Of a stretch of DNA of 44,010 bases, positions 8,752-18,110 are shown one piece after another; the stretch's first letter is position 1, and every line of letters starts with the position of its first letter. A program made the position numbers and the translations under genes. The notes under the pieces are model-generated. The model saw only the letters and a program-made list of their open reading frames with translations. It had not been told where the DNA came from and did not search any database. The stretch spans positions 1 through 44,010 of the forward strand of contig JAEETM010000027.1 in the NCBI GenBank assembly GCA_016290335.1. Reading direction: 5' to 3'. The DNA is from Treponema sp. (GTDB lineage Bacteria; Spirochaetota; Spirochaetia; Treponematales; Treponemataceae).

Positions 8752-10054
8752 TGGTGCTATATCACAAGATGAGATTGATGCTTTATTAAATGGTGTCGCA
8801 ATAGATGGATTAAACTCCTCCGGTCATGTAGGAAAGGGACCTAGCTATCATATTGATGTTCCTACAATGCAGAAGCTTGCTGATGATTTAAAACCAAAGC
8901 TGGAAGAAAATATAAATAAATATACCGGTGCTAGCTTTAGTGTTGGAAACCCTGTAGTAGAAGTACTTGACCGAGATAAGGTTCTTGCAAGATTACCTGA
9001 AGTTGTAATTTCTGTTGTTGCAAATTACAACGAAGGAATTAAGGGAGACCACATGTATCTCCTTTCTCCTGATTTTGCCCTTAAGCTTTTTGCTCTTGTA
9101 AATAACGAAGAAGCTACAGATGTAGATGATATGGTTCTTTCTGTTGTTTCAGAAATTGTTGCAACTCATATAAGTGCTCAGATTCTTGTACTTGAAGGTT
9201 CAGGTAAGCTTTCAGGACTTGCATATTCAACACCTGAAAGTTCAAACGAATCAAAAGCAATGGTAATGTTCACACCAGGTGAGTTCGCATTTACAAGTTA
9301 TCCACTCGTTCTTGATGGAAATGCCTATACTTTGTGGGAATGTATTGGTGGCGAAGTTGCCGAAAAGATTTCTAATGCACTTGGCGGTGGAGCAGCAGAA
9401 GCAGAAGATGCTACAGCAATGCTTGGCGGCATTGAAGCCGGTGATATGGGAATGAACCTTGGTGGCGGAATGAACTTAGGCGGCATGAATATGGCCGGTA
9501 TGGGAATGGGCGCACAGCCTGCACAGCCACAGACAAATAATATGATGCCAAACATGGGAATGGGCGGCGGAATGGATATGGGTGCCGGAATGGGCGCTGC
9601 CGGCGGAATGGCTGGCGGTATGAACATGGCCGGAATGGGAATGGGTGGCATGGGAATGCCAAACATGAACATGGGTGGAATGAACATGGGAATGCAGCCA
9701 GGTATGGGTATGGGTGCAAACCTTGGAATGAATGTTCCAAATGTTCAGTCACTTCAGTTCCCGAATCTCCAGACAAACATAAGCGGAGCCGAACAGGGAA
9801 ATATCGGCCTGATTATGGACGTTTTCATGGAGATGACCGTAGAGCTTGGACGTACCAAAAAATCAATTAAAGATATTCTGGGTATGGGTGAAGGTACAAT
9901 CATCGAGCTTGATAAGCTTGCCGGTGAACCTGTTGATATCCTTGTAAATCATAAACCAATTGCAAAGGGAGAAGTTGTAGTTATTGATGAAAACTTCGGT
10001 GTTCGTGTAACTGAAATTATCTCTCCAATGGAAAGGGTAAATGATATAAACTAA
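8744..10054 (+). CDS. fliY: Flagellar motor switch protein FliY with Met/Gly-rich linker
   Basis: Switch protein of the FliN/FliY family, 436 residues. N-terminal [11 protein letters not shown] repeats the FliM CheY-P-binding motif. A CheC-like domain (about 40-210) follows, then an unusual linker at 235-330 with about 29 Met in 96 residues in Met-Gly-Asn repeats, then the FliN/SpoA domain (about 350-432, [15 protein letters not shown] onward). A possible first CheC active-site motif is E55-x-x-N58, while the second position reads E137-I-V-A140 instead of ExxN. CheY-P phosphatase activity is therefore doubtful; this is my alignment by eye. The linker is far richer in Met than neighbouring proteins. 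Confidence 0.94.
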   Translation: MSDGAISQDEIDALLNGVAIDGLNSSGHVGKGPSYHIDVPTMQKLADDLKPKLEENINKYTGASFSVGNPVVEVLDRDKVLARLPEVVISVVANYNEGIKGDHMYLLSPDFALKLFALVNNEEATDVDDMVLSVVSEIVATHISAQILVLEGSGKLSGLAYSTPESSNESKAMVMFTPGEFAFTSYPLVLDGNAYTLWECIGGEVAEKISNALGGGAAEAEDATAMLGGIEAGDMGMNLGGGMNLGGMNMAGMGMGAQPAQPQTNNMMPNMGMGGGMDMGAGMGAAGGMAGGMNMAGMGMGGMGMPNMNMGGMNMGMQPGMGMGANLGMNVPNVQSLQFPNLQTNISGAEQGNIGLIMDVFMEMTVELGRTKKSIKDILGMGEGTIIELDKLAGEPVDILVNHKPIAKGEVVVIDENFGVRVTEIISPMERVNDIN

Positions 10055-10078
10055 AACCGATTTTTTAGGGTGGGGAAA

Positions 10079-10678
10079 TTGGTGAAATCAAAAAAATCTC
10101 TTCTTGCTATGGTTTTATTCATAGCAATCTCTTGTTTTGTTTTTTCTCAGACAGAAAATAATTTTGAGTCAAACTCATCATATTTTAATACGGAAGGTAC
10201 AACTGAAGATTCAGTTGCTGATTACAAGGCGCCATCTACAACAGGTTTTATTGTAAAAACTATTGTTGTACTTGTTCTTGTAGTTGCTGCCATCTATGGA
10301 ATAATGCTTTTCTTTAAGAAAAAGAACAATACAGCCAAAAGCGATGATGATTTCCTACGCAGAGTTTCCTCACTTCAGCTTTCCCCTGGAAAATCAATAG
10401 AAATAGTTTCACTTATCGATAAAGCCTACATACTTGGTGTAACTGATTCAAACATCAATCTCATAAGCGAAGTAGAAGATAAAGAGCTCATAGAAGCCAT
10501 GAACTTAAACTTCGACAAAAAGCAGAACGTTAAAAAACCAATGAACTTTTCCGATGTTCTGGAAATCTTTATGCCTCATGGACCAAGAAACAACACAAAT
10601 ATTTACGAAGAAGCAGAACGAAAAGTCAGCGAAATAAACAGCAGTGAAGAAAAAAATGAACAAAAAAGTGAAAAGTGA
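10079..10678 (+). CDS. fliO: Flagellar biosynthesis protein FliO/FliZ-like
   Basis: Small membrane protein placed where fliO lies, between fliY and fliP; FliO helps stabilise FliP during export-gate assembly. TTG at 10079 is my chosen start: it follows GGTGGGGAAA exactly as the ATG of lepB does, giving 199 or so residues; GTG at 10082 is possible. There is a signal-peptide-like segment (about 5-23, ending FVFSQ), a short periplasmic stretch, a membrane helix (about 57-78) and a cytoplasmic domain of the FliO type (LQLSPGKSIEIVSLIDKAYILGVTD, quoted only in part as LSPGKSIEIVSL). The tail is Lys/Glu-rich. fliP begins 8 bases after the stop. Confidence 0.85.
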   Translation: MVKSKKSLLAMVLFIAISCFVFSQTENNFESNSSYFNTEGTTEDSVADYKAPSTTGFIVKTIVVLVLVVAAIYGIMLFFKKKNNTAKSDDDFLRRVSSLQLSPGKSIEIVSLIDKAYILGVTDSNINLISEVEDKELIEAMNLNFDKKQNVKKPMNFSDVLEIFMPHGPRNNTNIYEEAERKVSEINSSEEKNEQKSEK

Positions 10679-10685
10679 GGAAAAA

Positions 10686-11504
10686 ATGAAAAATAAAATA
10701 AAAGTTTTGATTTTATTGTTAATCCTCATTTTTACAGGAGCTCCTGCATTTTCTCAGGCTGCATTTCCGCAGGGTTCAGCTACAGGCAACACCGAAATGA
10801 ACGGTAATATCAGCCCAGTGCAGATTCCAAACGTAGCAGTTCAGATTACGCAGCCACAAACCGGTAAGGAAGTTGCATTTTCAATAAGGCTTTTACTTCT
10901 CCTTACGCTGCTCACTTTAGCACCAAGCATACTCATCCTTGTAACATGTTTTTTACGTTTTTCAATCGTTCTGGACTTTATAAAACGCGCCCTGTCACTC
11001 CAGCAGGTCCCGCCAACCTTAGTGTTAAATGGAATAGCCCTGTTCATGACACTTTTCGTCATGTGGCCAACCTTCAGCACAATATATCAGAAGTCTTTCA
11101 AACCGCTTGCCAACGAAGAAATAGGCCTGGAAGAAGCCTATAAGGAAGCCGAGGCACCAATCCGTTACTTTATGTTCGAACAGATGTCTGACGATACAAG
11201 CTATATCAAAATGTTCATGAGCATGGCAAAAATGGAAAAGCCGAATACACCATCGGATGTTCCAACTTATATTCTTGTGCCATCATACATCTTACACGAG
11301 CTCACCGTTGCGTTTAAGATAGGTGTTCTGCTCTATATTCCGTTTATTATTATAGATATGGTCGTGGCGAGTATCCTCATGTCTATGGGTATGATGATGC
11401 TCCCACCTGTTCAAATCTCAATGCCGTTCAAGCTTATATTGTTTGTACTTGTAGACGGCTGGGGACTCCTTACAAATCAGCTGTTTTTATCAGTATTGCG
11501 CTAG
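10686..11504 (+). CDS. fliP: Flagellar type III export gate protein FliP
   Basis: Core export-gate subunit, 272 residues. The ATG at 10686 is chosen over an upstream in-frame ATG at 10644 because it follows GTGAGGA and begins a clean signal peptide (about 1-23, ending GAPAFS). The mature part has the FliP motifs LLTLLTLAPSILILVTCFLR, RRALSLQQ-like (KRALSLQQVPP), FMTLFVMWP and C-terminal GMMMLPPVQISMPFKLILFV. FliP, FliQ and FliR form a helical gate complex above the export apparatus. Confidence 0.95.
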   Translation: MKNKIKVLILLLILIFTGAPAFSQAAFPQGSATGNTEMNGNISPVQIPNVAVQITQPQTGKEVAFSIRLLLLLTLLTLAPSILILVTCFLRFSIVLDFIKRALSLQQVPPTLVLNGIALFMTLFVMWPTFSTIYQKSFKPLANEEIGLEEAYKEAEAPIRYFMFEQMSDDTSYIKMFMSMAKMEKPNTPSDVPTYILVPSYILHELTVAFKIGVLLYIPFIIIDMVVASILMSMGMMMLPPVQISMPFKLILFVLVDGWGLLTNQLFLSVLR

Positions 11505-11517
11505 GAGGAGGCTTTAG

Positions 11518-11787
11518 ATGACTATTGGACAGATAATTTCTTTAATGCGCGGTGCTGTAACTCAAATAATTTCTGCAATAGGCCCTGTTCTGGGGCTTGC
11601 ACTTGTTGTAGGTCTTATAGTTGCAATTTTACAGGCCGTTACCTCAATTCAGGAGCAGACTTTAACCTTCCTTCCAAAGCTGCTCGTTATCCTTCTTGTA
11701 ATTGCACTGCTTGGCGGAACAATGTTTTCTTCGCTTGCAGAATATACGGTTGCTTTGTTCAACAGAATCCCGGATTTTGCTAAATAA
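11518..11787 (+). CDS. fliQ: Flagellar export gate protein FliQ
   Basis: Two-helix export-gate subunit, 89 residues, the usual length. The sequence shows GPVLGLALVVGLIVAILQA in the first membrane helix, then the conserved SIQEQTLTFLPKLL and a second hydrophobic helix. RBS AGGAGGAGG lies just upstream. It sits between fliP and fliR as in most flagellar operons. Confidence 0.95.
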   Translation: MTIGQIISLMRGAVTQIISAIGPVLGLALVVGLIVAILQAVTSIQEQTLTFLPKLLVILLVIALLGGTMFSSLAEYTVALFNRIPDFAK

Positions 11788-11808
11788 AAGTAGTAAGGAG
11801 CCGCGGAG

Positions 11809-12618
11809 ATGCTGGATAGAATATTATTACAGGCACCTGTTTTTCTCCTTGTAGCAGTAAGATGCATCGGGCTTCTTATGACGCTGCCTCTTTTTTCAAT
11901 GAGGGCTGTCCCTATGGTTGCAAAGGTTGCACTTGCAGGATACATGTCCTTTTTCCTTATGAATACAGTTGATTATTCAGATTATGCGGCTTTTATTTCC
12001 GGTCCTGATGGAGCACTTTCAATTCAGTTCCTGCTTATTGCCGTTGGCGAAGGTCTCATTGGAATAATCATGGGCTTTTATGTAAGCATTATTTTTTCTG
12101 CCTTCAGCTCTGCCGGTCAGTTTATGGCTTTCCAGATGGGTTTCTCTGCCGCAAGTACGTATGATTCCCTTTCTCAGGTAGAAAATCCGCTGCTCGGTCA
12201 GTTTTTCAACTTTATTGCAATGCTTGTGTTCATGCAGAATCAGTGGTTCCAGAGGCTCTTCCTGGGCGGACTTTCAAAAAGCTTTACAACAGTAACTACT
12301 GTTTCACTTATTCAAAATCAGCAGCATTTTATAGACTTTCTGTTGCGCGCACTAACAAAGCTTTTTACAGATGCACTTATAATTGCTCTTCCTATAATGG
12401 GGACACTCCTTCTAATTTCTGTTTGTACCGGTTTGCTTTCTAAGGCCGCTCCTCAAATGAACCTTATGTCAGAAGGTTTCCCGATTATGATTCTTGTTTC
12501 GTTCTTTTTGATTATGACTCTTTTACCATATATGTCTGATTTCTTTATTCGTGCATTCAGACACGGTTTTTCGGAAATAGAAAAACTGTTTGATATTTTT
12601 AGTGGAGGTGTAAAGTAG
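11809..12618 (+). CDS. fliR: Flagellar export gate protein FliR
   Basis: Polytopic export-gate subunit, 269 residues, with about six hydrophobic segments. Typical features are the N-terminal RCIGLLMTLPLFSMRAVP, the central VGEGLIGIIMGFYV and FMAFQMGFSAAS, and the C-terminal APQMNLMSEGFPIMILV. It closes the FliP/FliQ ring. The flhB start codon follows the stop with no gap. Confidence 0.95.
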   Translation: MLDRILLQAPVFLLVAVRCIGLLMTLPLFSMRAVPMVAKVALAGYMSFFLMNTVDYSDYAAFISGPDGALSIQFLLIAVGEGLIGIIMGFYVSIIFSAFSSAGQFMAFQMGFSAASTYDSLSQVENPLLGQFFNFIAMLVFMQNQWFQRLFLGGLSKSFTTVTTVSLIQNQQHFIDFLLRALTKLFTDALIIALPIMGTLLLISVCTGLLSKAAPQMNLMSEGFPIMILVSFFLIMTLLPYMSDFFIRAFRHGFSEIEKLFDIFSGGVK

Positions 12619-13686
12619 TTGGCTGCGGAAGATGAAGGCCGTACCGAAGAACCTTCGGAGTACAGGCTGGAAAAAGCACGTAAAGAAGGAAGAGTCGCAA
12701 AAAGTCAGGAAATAGGCAGCTCACTTGTATTGCTGCTTACCATAGTAGTGCTCATCTTTATTGGCAAATGGATTTTAAGCCAGTGCATAGATATCTTTGA
12801 ATACTACTTTACAAAATGTGCAAATCCTGATGTTACAGACGGTAAGCTTGCATCTCTGTTTTTTTCTGAATACATAAAGATAATTTTACCTACAAGCCTT
12901 GTTGCTGTAGTCGCTGGTGTTCTTGCAAACATAATCCAGAATAAGGGTTTTATTTTCAGCTGGAAACCGCTTGAACCAAAGTTTTCAAAGGTTGCACCAA
13001 AGTTTGGAGAATATTTTAAGAAAACCATTTTTTCCGGCAAGGGACTTTTCAATATTGCAAAATCAATTATAAAGGTTTCAATCATAATCCTTGTCGGGTA
13101 TTTATCAATCCGCAGGGACATTCCTGTTCTTGTAGAAATTGTAAGTAACGGTCAGATTCTGCCGGCTCTTGGAAAAATTGCAGGAATGGCCGCTAAAATA
13201 ATCATAATTGTTGCCGTTGCCTTTATCATCATCTCTATTCCAGACTACTTTGTTCAGCGTAAAGAGTTTATGGAAACAATGAAAATGACAAAGTACGAGG
13301 TTAAGCAGGAGTTTAAGGAACTCGAAGGTGACCCTGAAGTAAAAAGCCGTTTGCTGCAGATGCAGAGGCAGCTTTTATCACAGAATATACCAAAAGCAGT
13401 TTCCGAAGCAGATGTTGTAATTACGAACCCTACACATTTTGCAGTAGTTTTAAAATACGATACAAAGGTAGCAGATGCTCCTATGGTTACTGCAAAGGGT
13501 GAAGATGAAATGGCTTTTACAATCAGAAGAATTGCAAAAGAATACAATAAACCGATTGTAGAAAACAGGCCTGTAGCGCGCGGACTATATACAGATACAA
13601 AAATTGGTGATATAATACCTGTGGATTATTGGAAAGTAATTTCTGTAATCTATTCAAATATATTAAATAACTCTAATAAGAATTAG
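12619..13686 (+). CDS. flhB: Flagellar export switch protein FlhB
   Basis: Substrate-specificity switch of the flagellar type III system, 355 residues. It starts with TTG directly after the fliR stop, suggesting coupled, low-level translation. The N-terminus EDEGRTEEPSEYRLEKARKEG is typical of FlhB (quoted part: TEEPSEYRLEKARKEG). Four membrane segments lie within 30-215. The cytoplasmic domain has the autocleavage site N270-P271-T272-H273 in VVITNPTHFAVVLKYD. Cleavage after Asn switches export from rod/hook to filament proteins. Confidence 0.96.
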   Translation: MAAEDEGRTEEPSEYRLEKARKEGRVAKSQEIGSSLVLLLTIVVLIFIGKWILSQCIDIFEYYFTKCANPDVTDGKLASLFFSEYIKIILPTSLVAVVAGVLANIIQNKGFIFSWKPLEPKFSKVAPKFGEYFKKTIFSGKGLFNIAKSIIKVSIIILVGYLSIRRDIPVLVEIVSNGQILPALGKIAGMAAKIIIIVAVAFIIISIPDYFVQRKEFMETMKMTKYEVKQEFKELEGDPEVKSRLLQMQRQLLSQNIPKAVSEADVVITNPTHFAVVLKYDTKVADAPMVTAKGEDEMAFTIRRIAKEYNKPIVENRPVARGLYTDTKIGDIIPVDYWKVISVIYSNILNNSNKN

Positions 13687-13707
13687 TAGATTGCTGGGTG
13701 GGGACTA

Positions 13708-15840
13708 ATGGCAAACGAAAGTCGTGGAAAAGTATTACAATTCATACAGAATAGCTATATTGCCGTAGTTGTTGTCCTCGTTGTTTTCCTAATTTTCATC
13801 CCAATTCCTAAAGTCCTCATAGATTTGTGTATGATTTTAAACCTTGCGTTTTCAATCATAATCCTTCTTTCTGTAATTGTTACGCCGCGAGCTTCGGATT
13901 TTCAAACCTATCCTAGAATCATTCTTTTTGAAACCATGTTCGGGCTTGGTATTAATATTTCTTCTACAAGGCTTATTCTTTTAAAATCAGGAAAAATTGC
14001 TTCTGGTGGATATTCTAGTGAGCAGAGTGCAATGGTTCAGGCTTTTGCTAAGATTGTTGCAGGTGACAATATTGTAATCGGTTTTGTAATCTTCATCATT
14101 CTGATTGTTGTACAGGTTATTGTTGTTACAAAGGGTGCCGGACGCGTTTCTGAAGTTGCTGCACGCTTCAGTTTGGATTCCATGAGCCAGAAGTTCTTTG
14201 ATGTAGATAACCGTCTTAACAGCGGTATGATTGATGACCAGGAAGCAATGCGCCTTAAGGATTCAATCAGAAAGGAAATTGACTTTTACTCTAACATGGA
14301 CGGTTCTTCCAAGTTCGTTTCCGGTAACGTAAAGGCTGGTATTTTTATTACGGTAATAAACCTTGTGGGCGGCTTTATAGTTGGAATGGCAATGCACGGA
14401 ATGGATTTCCAGAGTGCTTTGCGTGCTTATTCAATTCTTACTATTGGTGACGGCCTTATGTCTCAGCTGCCGGCCCTCATCATATCTTTTGCAACAGGTA
14501 TCCTTGTAACCGGTACTAAATCTGATGAAGACCTTGGCGAACAGGTTAAAAAAGATTTTACGCGCGATGGTCACATTTACGAAATTGTCGGTGCTGTTCT
14601 TATTGTAGCCGGTGTACTCTTACGTTCCGGTACACAATATCTTCTTGTTCCTGTTGGTGCTCTTTTTATCTTTATTGGCTACAAGCTTGCAAAGAATCAG
14701 ACAAAACAGCAGCAGGCAATCAAACAGGCAGAAGAACAGGCAAGAGCAACCGACCAGAAATCTTCCTCACTAGATTCCGAAAGCATTACAATGCTTGATC
14801 CTCTTTCGCTGGAACTTGGTTATGCACTTATTCCTCTTGTAAGCAAGGAAAAAGGTGCAGAGCTTCTTGAACGAATTACCCGAATAAGAAACGAAGCAAA
14901 GCTTGATATGGGCTTTGTAATTCCTAAAATACGAATACAGGACAACATGACTCTCGACCCTAATGATTACAGCTTTAAAATCAAGGGAATCGAATATGGT
15001 CATGCGAACATAAGACTCGGTTACTATATGTGCATGGACACAGGAGCCGTTATAACTCCGCTTAAAGGAGAAAAAACAAAGGACCCTGCGTTTGGAATGG
15101 ATGCAATATGGTTGCCGGAGGATAGAAGGGCGGAAGCGGAAGAAGCAGGCTATGTAGTTGTAGACCCACCCACAATTATAGCTACGCATCTTACTGAAAT
15201 TATCCGTGCCCACGCTGCCGAAATGCTTGGAAGACAGGAAGTTGCTTCAATTATTGAAACTGTCAAAAAACAGAATGAAGTTCTTGTGGACGAAGTTCTT
15301 AATACTGCCAAGCTCTCTTATGGTCAGATTGAAAAAGTCCTGCAAAATCTTCTGGAGGAAAATGTTTCTATAAGGAACATTGTTACTATTCTGGAAACAC
15401 TTGCAAACTATGCGGGCATTTCCAGCAATCCGTGGGTGCTTACCGAAAAGGTGCGCGAGGCTCTCGGGCTCCAGATCTGCATGCAGTATGCAGACCCGTC
15501 TGATAAGAAGATTAGAGCTGTGCTTCTTTCTCAGGATTTTTCTGAAGCTATACAGGAACATGCTTATTATCCTGCTGACGGTTCAAAACCATCCGTTGCC
15601 TTCGACCCGCCTGATTATCGAAATTGGATTAGCAGCGTTAGTAAATCAATTGCAAGAATACGCGATAAAGGATATCAACCGATTATCCTTTGCGTAAATC
15701 AGGTAAGGCAATTAGTAAAAGCGTCTCTTGAAAGAGATATGCCGGGAATTATCGTACTGTCAGATACGGAAGTTAATGCGGCAGGCAGAAATGTTTCTGT
15801 AGAGATACTGGATGAAATTACAGCTGATGAGAATGAATAA
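13708..15840 (+). CDS. flhA: Flagellar export protein FlhA
   Basis: Large export-gate protein, 710 residues, with about eight membrane helices in the first 330 residues and a long cytoplasmic domain that docks chaperone-substrate complexes. Family segments include YPRIILFETMFGLGINIS, VSEVAARFSLDSM, ILTIGDGLMSQLPALIIS and, in the cytoplasmic part, LGYALIPLV. The cytoplasmic loop reads MDGSSKFVSGNVKAG: where many FlhA proteins have KFVRGD, this one has S205-G-N207, so the Asp matching Salmonella Asp208 is Asn. RBS GGTGGGG is upstream. Confidence 0.96.
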   Translation: MANESRGKVLQFIQNSYIAVVVVLVVFLIFIPIPKVLIDLCMILNLAFSIIILLSVIVTPRASDFQTYPRIILFETMFGLGINISSTRLILLKSGKIASGGYSSEQSAMVQAFAKIVAGDNIVIGFVIFIILIVVQVIVVTKGAGRVSEVAARFSLDSMSQKFFDVDNRLNSGMIDDQEAMRLKDSIRKEIDFYSNMDGSSKFVSGNVKAGIFITVINLVGGFIVGMAMHGMDFQSALRAYSILTIGDGLMSQLPALIISFATGILVTGTKSDEDLGEQVKKDFTRDGHIYEIVGAVLIVAGVLLRSGTQYLLVPVGALFIFIGYKLAKNQTKQQQAIKQAEEQARATDQKSSSLDSESITMLDPLSLELGYALIPLVSKEKGAELLERITRIRNEAKLDMGFVIPKIRIQDNMTLDPNDYSFKIKGIEYGHANIRLGYYMCMDTGAVITPLKGEKTKDPAFGMDAIWLPEDRRAEAEEAGYVVVDPPTIIATHLTEIIRAHAAEMLGRQEVASIIETVKKQNEVLVDEVLNTAKLSYGQIEKVLQNLLEENVSIRNIVTILETLANYAGISSNPWVLTEKVREALGLQICMQYADPSDKKIRAVLLSQDFSEAIQEHAYYPADGSKPSVAFDPPDYRNWISSVSKSIARIRDKGYQPIILCVNQVRQLVKASLERDMPGIIVLSDTEVNAAGRNVSVEILDEITADENE

Positions 15841-15874
15841 AAAAGGCGATTAGAATTAAGGAAAAACTGACAAA

Positions 15875-17101
15875 ATGACATACGAAAATGGTATTAAACA
15901 ATCGATTGAAGGCGATACTCTTGATGAATGCAAAAAAAAGCTCTATGAACTTTATGGTAGAGATTACAGCATTGAGAATCGTGAATCAAAGTTTAAACGC
16001 TATGGCTTTTTAGGACTCAAACAGAAAGAAGTTCAGGTTGTATATTATACTGTAAATCATAAAAAAGCTTATGATTCAGATACTTTTTCCGGTAGGGAAA
16101 ACGACGAACTGCAGCTGGAAAAAAATCGGCGTGCAATTTTGGAAAAGCAGAATAATTTGATTTTAACTTCGCACATGAATCAAGTTACAAATAAACTTGA
16201 TGAAATGACAAAACAGCTTGAAGAGCTTTCTAAAAAGAATCTTAATGCAGGCACTGAACAGCATGAAACTATAAGACGAATAGAAGAACTTCTTGAACAG
16301 AATGAGTTCACAATGTCTTATATAAAGATGATTGAAGAAAAAATCCGAAATCAATTTTCACTTGAAGATCTGGAAGATTTCAAGCTTGTTGAACGTTATG
16401 TAGTAGACTGGATTGGAGATTCAATTCAGATTGCTCAGCCAAGAACCTTCAGACCACCTCATGTTTATATCATCGTTGGACCTACAGGTGTTGGTAAAAC
16501 TACAACAATTGCAAAACTTGCTTCAAATGCAATTCTGGATGCAAGAAGTCAAAAATTACCGCGGCCTGAACTGTGTATACTTACAATTGATACAATGCGT
16601 GTTGGTGCTCAGGAGCAGCTTTCGAAGTTTGGAGACATTCTTGGAAAATCCGTATTAAAGGCTGAATCTTCAGAAGATGTTCAGAAAATATACGAAGATT
16701 ACAAAGATCACGTTGATTATTTTTTTATAGATACAAGTGGTTACAGTCCAAACGATTCAACACATATAAGCGAAATGAAAAATATGCTTGATGTTAAGAT
16801 GAATCCTGATATTTACCTTTCTGTTTCTGCCACTACAAAAGCAAGTGATTTACAGAATATTTTCAGAAATTATGAGCCATTTGCTTATGAATCGGTTATA
16901 ATTACTAAATGGGATGAAACTAAACAGTTTGGAAATGTAATAAGTGTTCTTTGGGACAGACATAAAAGTGTATCTTATATTTGTGATGGTCAGCGTGTAC
17001 CAAAAAATATCAGACGTGCAGATGTTATAGAGTTTTTAAAGAACCTTTCCGGCTTTGACATTGATAGAGTTCATATTGAAGATAGATTTGGAGAAAAATG
17101 A
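15875..17101 (+). CDS. flhF: Flagellar placement GTPase FlhF
   Basis: SRP-type GTPase that sets the site and number of flagella, 408 residues. The N-terminal B domain (about 10-60) carries D14-T-L-D-E-C and GFLGLKQK, resembling a Jag_N module. A Glu/Lys-rich helical linker (about 75-150) leads to the NG domain with P-loop GPTGVGKT (202-209), then ILTIDTMRVGAQEQL, FIDTSGYSPND and TKWDET. RBS AAGGAA is upstream. The stop overlaps the flhG start (ATGA), indicating coupling with its regulator. Confidence 0.94.
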   Translation: MTYENGIKQSIEGDTLDECKKKLYELYGRDYSIENRESKFKRYGFLGLKQKEVQVVYYTVNHKKAYDSDTFSGRENDELQLEKNRRAILEKQNNLILTSHMNQVTNKLDEMTKQLEELSKKNLNAGTEQHETIRRIEELLEQNEFTMSYIKMIEEKIRNQFSLEDLEDFKLVERYVVDWIGDSIQIAQPRTFRPPHVYIIVGPTGVGKTTTIAKLASNAILDARSQKLPRPELCILTIDTMRVGAQEQLSKFGDILGKSVLKAESSEDVQKIYEDYKDHVDYFFIDTSGYSPNDSTHISEMKNMLDVKMNPDIYLSVSATTKASDLQNIFRNYEPFAYESVIITKWDETKQFGNVISVLWDRHKSVSYICDGQRVPKNIRRADVIEFLKNLSGFDIDRVHIEDRFGEK

Positions 17102-18024
17102 TTATGGAAGAACAGGTAGAAGAACTGAGAGAATTGATGAAGGATGAAAACTTTTCGAACGAAGAACCTATTACAGAAAAGAAAAGTTATGAACCGCTTG
17201 CTGCCGAAAAGAGGAGTCACAACACAAGAATAATTGCCATTACAAGTGGAAAAGGCGGTGTAGGTAAAACTAACTTTGCCGTTAATATGGCAATTGCTTA
17301 TGCACAGCTTGGTAAGAAGGTTATTCTTATTGACGGTGACTTAGGTATGGCTAACGTAAACGTTCTTCTTAATATAGTTCCGCATTTTAACCTGATGCAC
17401 GTTATCAATAAGAAAAAGACAATGAAAGAAATAATTATGGACACCGAGTTTGGCATTAAGTTCATTGCCGGTGCAAATGGTTTTTCTAAAATTGCAAATC
17501 TTACTGTAGAAGAGCTTGATTATTTTGCAAAGCAGTTTGCTTCTCTTGGAAATGCAGATATCATCATCATAGATACCGGTGCGGGAATTGCAAACAACGT
17601 TCTTCAGTTTGTTGCAGCTGCAGATGAAGTTTATGTTGTAACAACTCCGGAACCAACCGCAATTACAGATGCTTACGGAATCATAAAAATCATTACAACA
17701 GAAATTGTAGACAGAACTGTAGATATTAAGCTTGTCGTAAACCGTGTACATTCTGCCGATGAAGGAAAACGCATTTCTGAACGAATCATCAATATTGTCG
17801 GACAGTTCCTCGGTTATAAGGTTGAATACCTTGGATTTGTTTATGAAGACCCTGTTGTACAGGCATCGGTAATAAGACAAAAGCCGTTTATTGTAGTAAA
17901 TCCAACTTCTAAACCTGCTGTTTGTCTTAAACATATTGTAGGCAAAATAGAACGTAATGAGCCTGAATATAACGAGGGAGTTGCAAGCTTCCTTAAAAAG
18001 TTCCTCGGAAAAAAGGGAAAATAG
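17098..18024 (+). CDS. flhG: Flagellar number regulator FlhG (FleN/YlxH), MinD-like ATPase
   Basis: MinD/ParA-family ATPase that activates FlhF GTPase and limits flagellar number, 308 residues. The deviant Walker A is KGGVGKT (52-58) in IAITSGKGGVGKTNFAVNMA. The switch regions are DGDLGMANVN and IIIDTGAG. The N-terminal EEQVEELREL resembles the DQAxxLR activation helix that contacts FlhF. A second ATG two codons downstream could also be used. It overlaps flhF by 4 bases. Confidence 0.94.
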   Translation: MIMEEQVEELRELMKDENFSNEEPITEKKSYEPLAAEKRSHNTRIIAITSGKGGVGKTNFAVNMAIAYAQLGKKVILIDGDLGMANVNVLLNIVPHFNLMHVINKKKTMKEIIMDTEFGIKFIAGANGFSKIANLTVEELDYFAKQFASLGNADIIIIDTGAGIANNVLQFVAAADEVYVVTTPEPTAITDAYGIIKIITTEIVDRTVDIKLVVNRVHSADEGKRISERIINIVGQFLGYKVEYLGFVYEDPVVQASVIRQKPFIVVNPTSKPAVCLKHIVGKIERNEPEYNEGVASFLKKFLGKKGK

Positions 18025-18077
18025 AGTAAAAAAAGTCTAAAAATGAAATAATACTGTTATTTTTTAAAAAGATGGTG

Positions 18078-18083
18078 TATAAT
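18078..18083 (+). promoter_or_regulatory. Possible internal promoter -10 box
   Basis: A perfect TATAAT lies 27 bases upstream of the next gene in the 86-base gap after flhG. A matching -35 box is poor (CTGTTA with 18-base spacing), so this is weak evidence for an internal promoter serving the fliA end of the operon. Confidence 0.3.
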
Positions 18084-18110
18084 TAGACTATTAATGGTAT
18101 GGGAGGAAAA

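Noticed and set aside
9446..9733. CRISPR-like or tandem DNA repeat array
   Set aside because: The repetition is at the protein level (Met-Gly codons) inside an intact gene, with irregular unit length and no spacers.
9325..9776. Long minus-strand open frames rich in Pro, Ile, His and Cys
   Set aside because: They are antisense shadows of the Met/Gly-rich repeats of fliY and have no RBS or family similarity.
18025..18070. Possible terminator after flhG
   Set aside because: Only A/T-run pairing is present with no GC stem, so it is not a credible hairpin.
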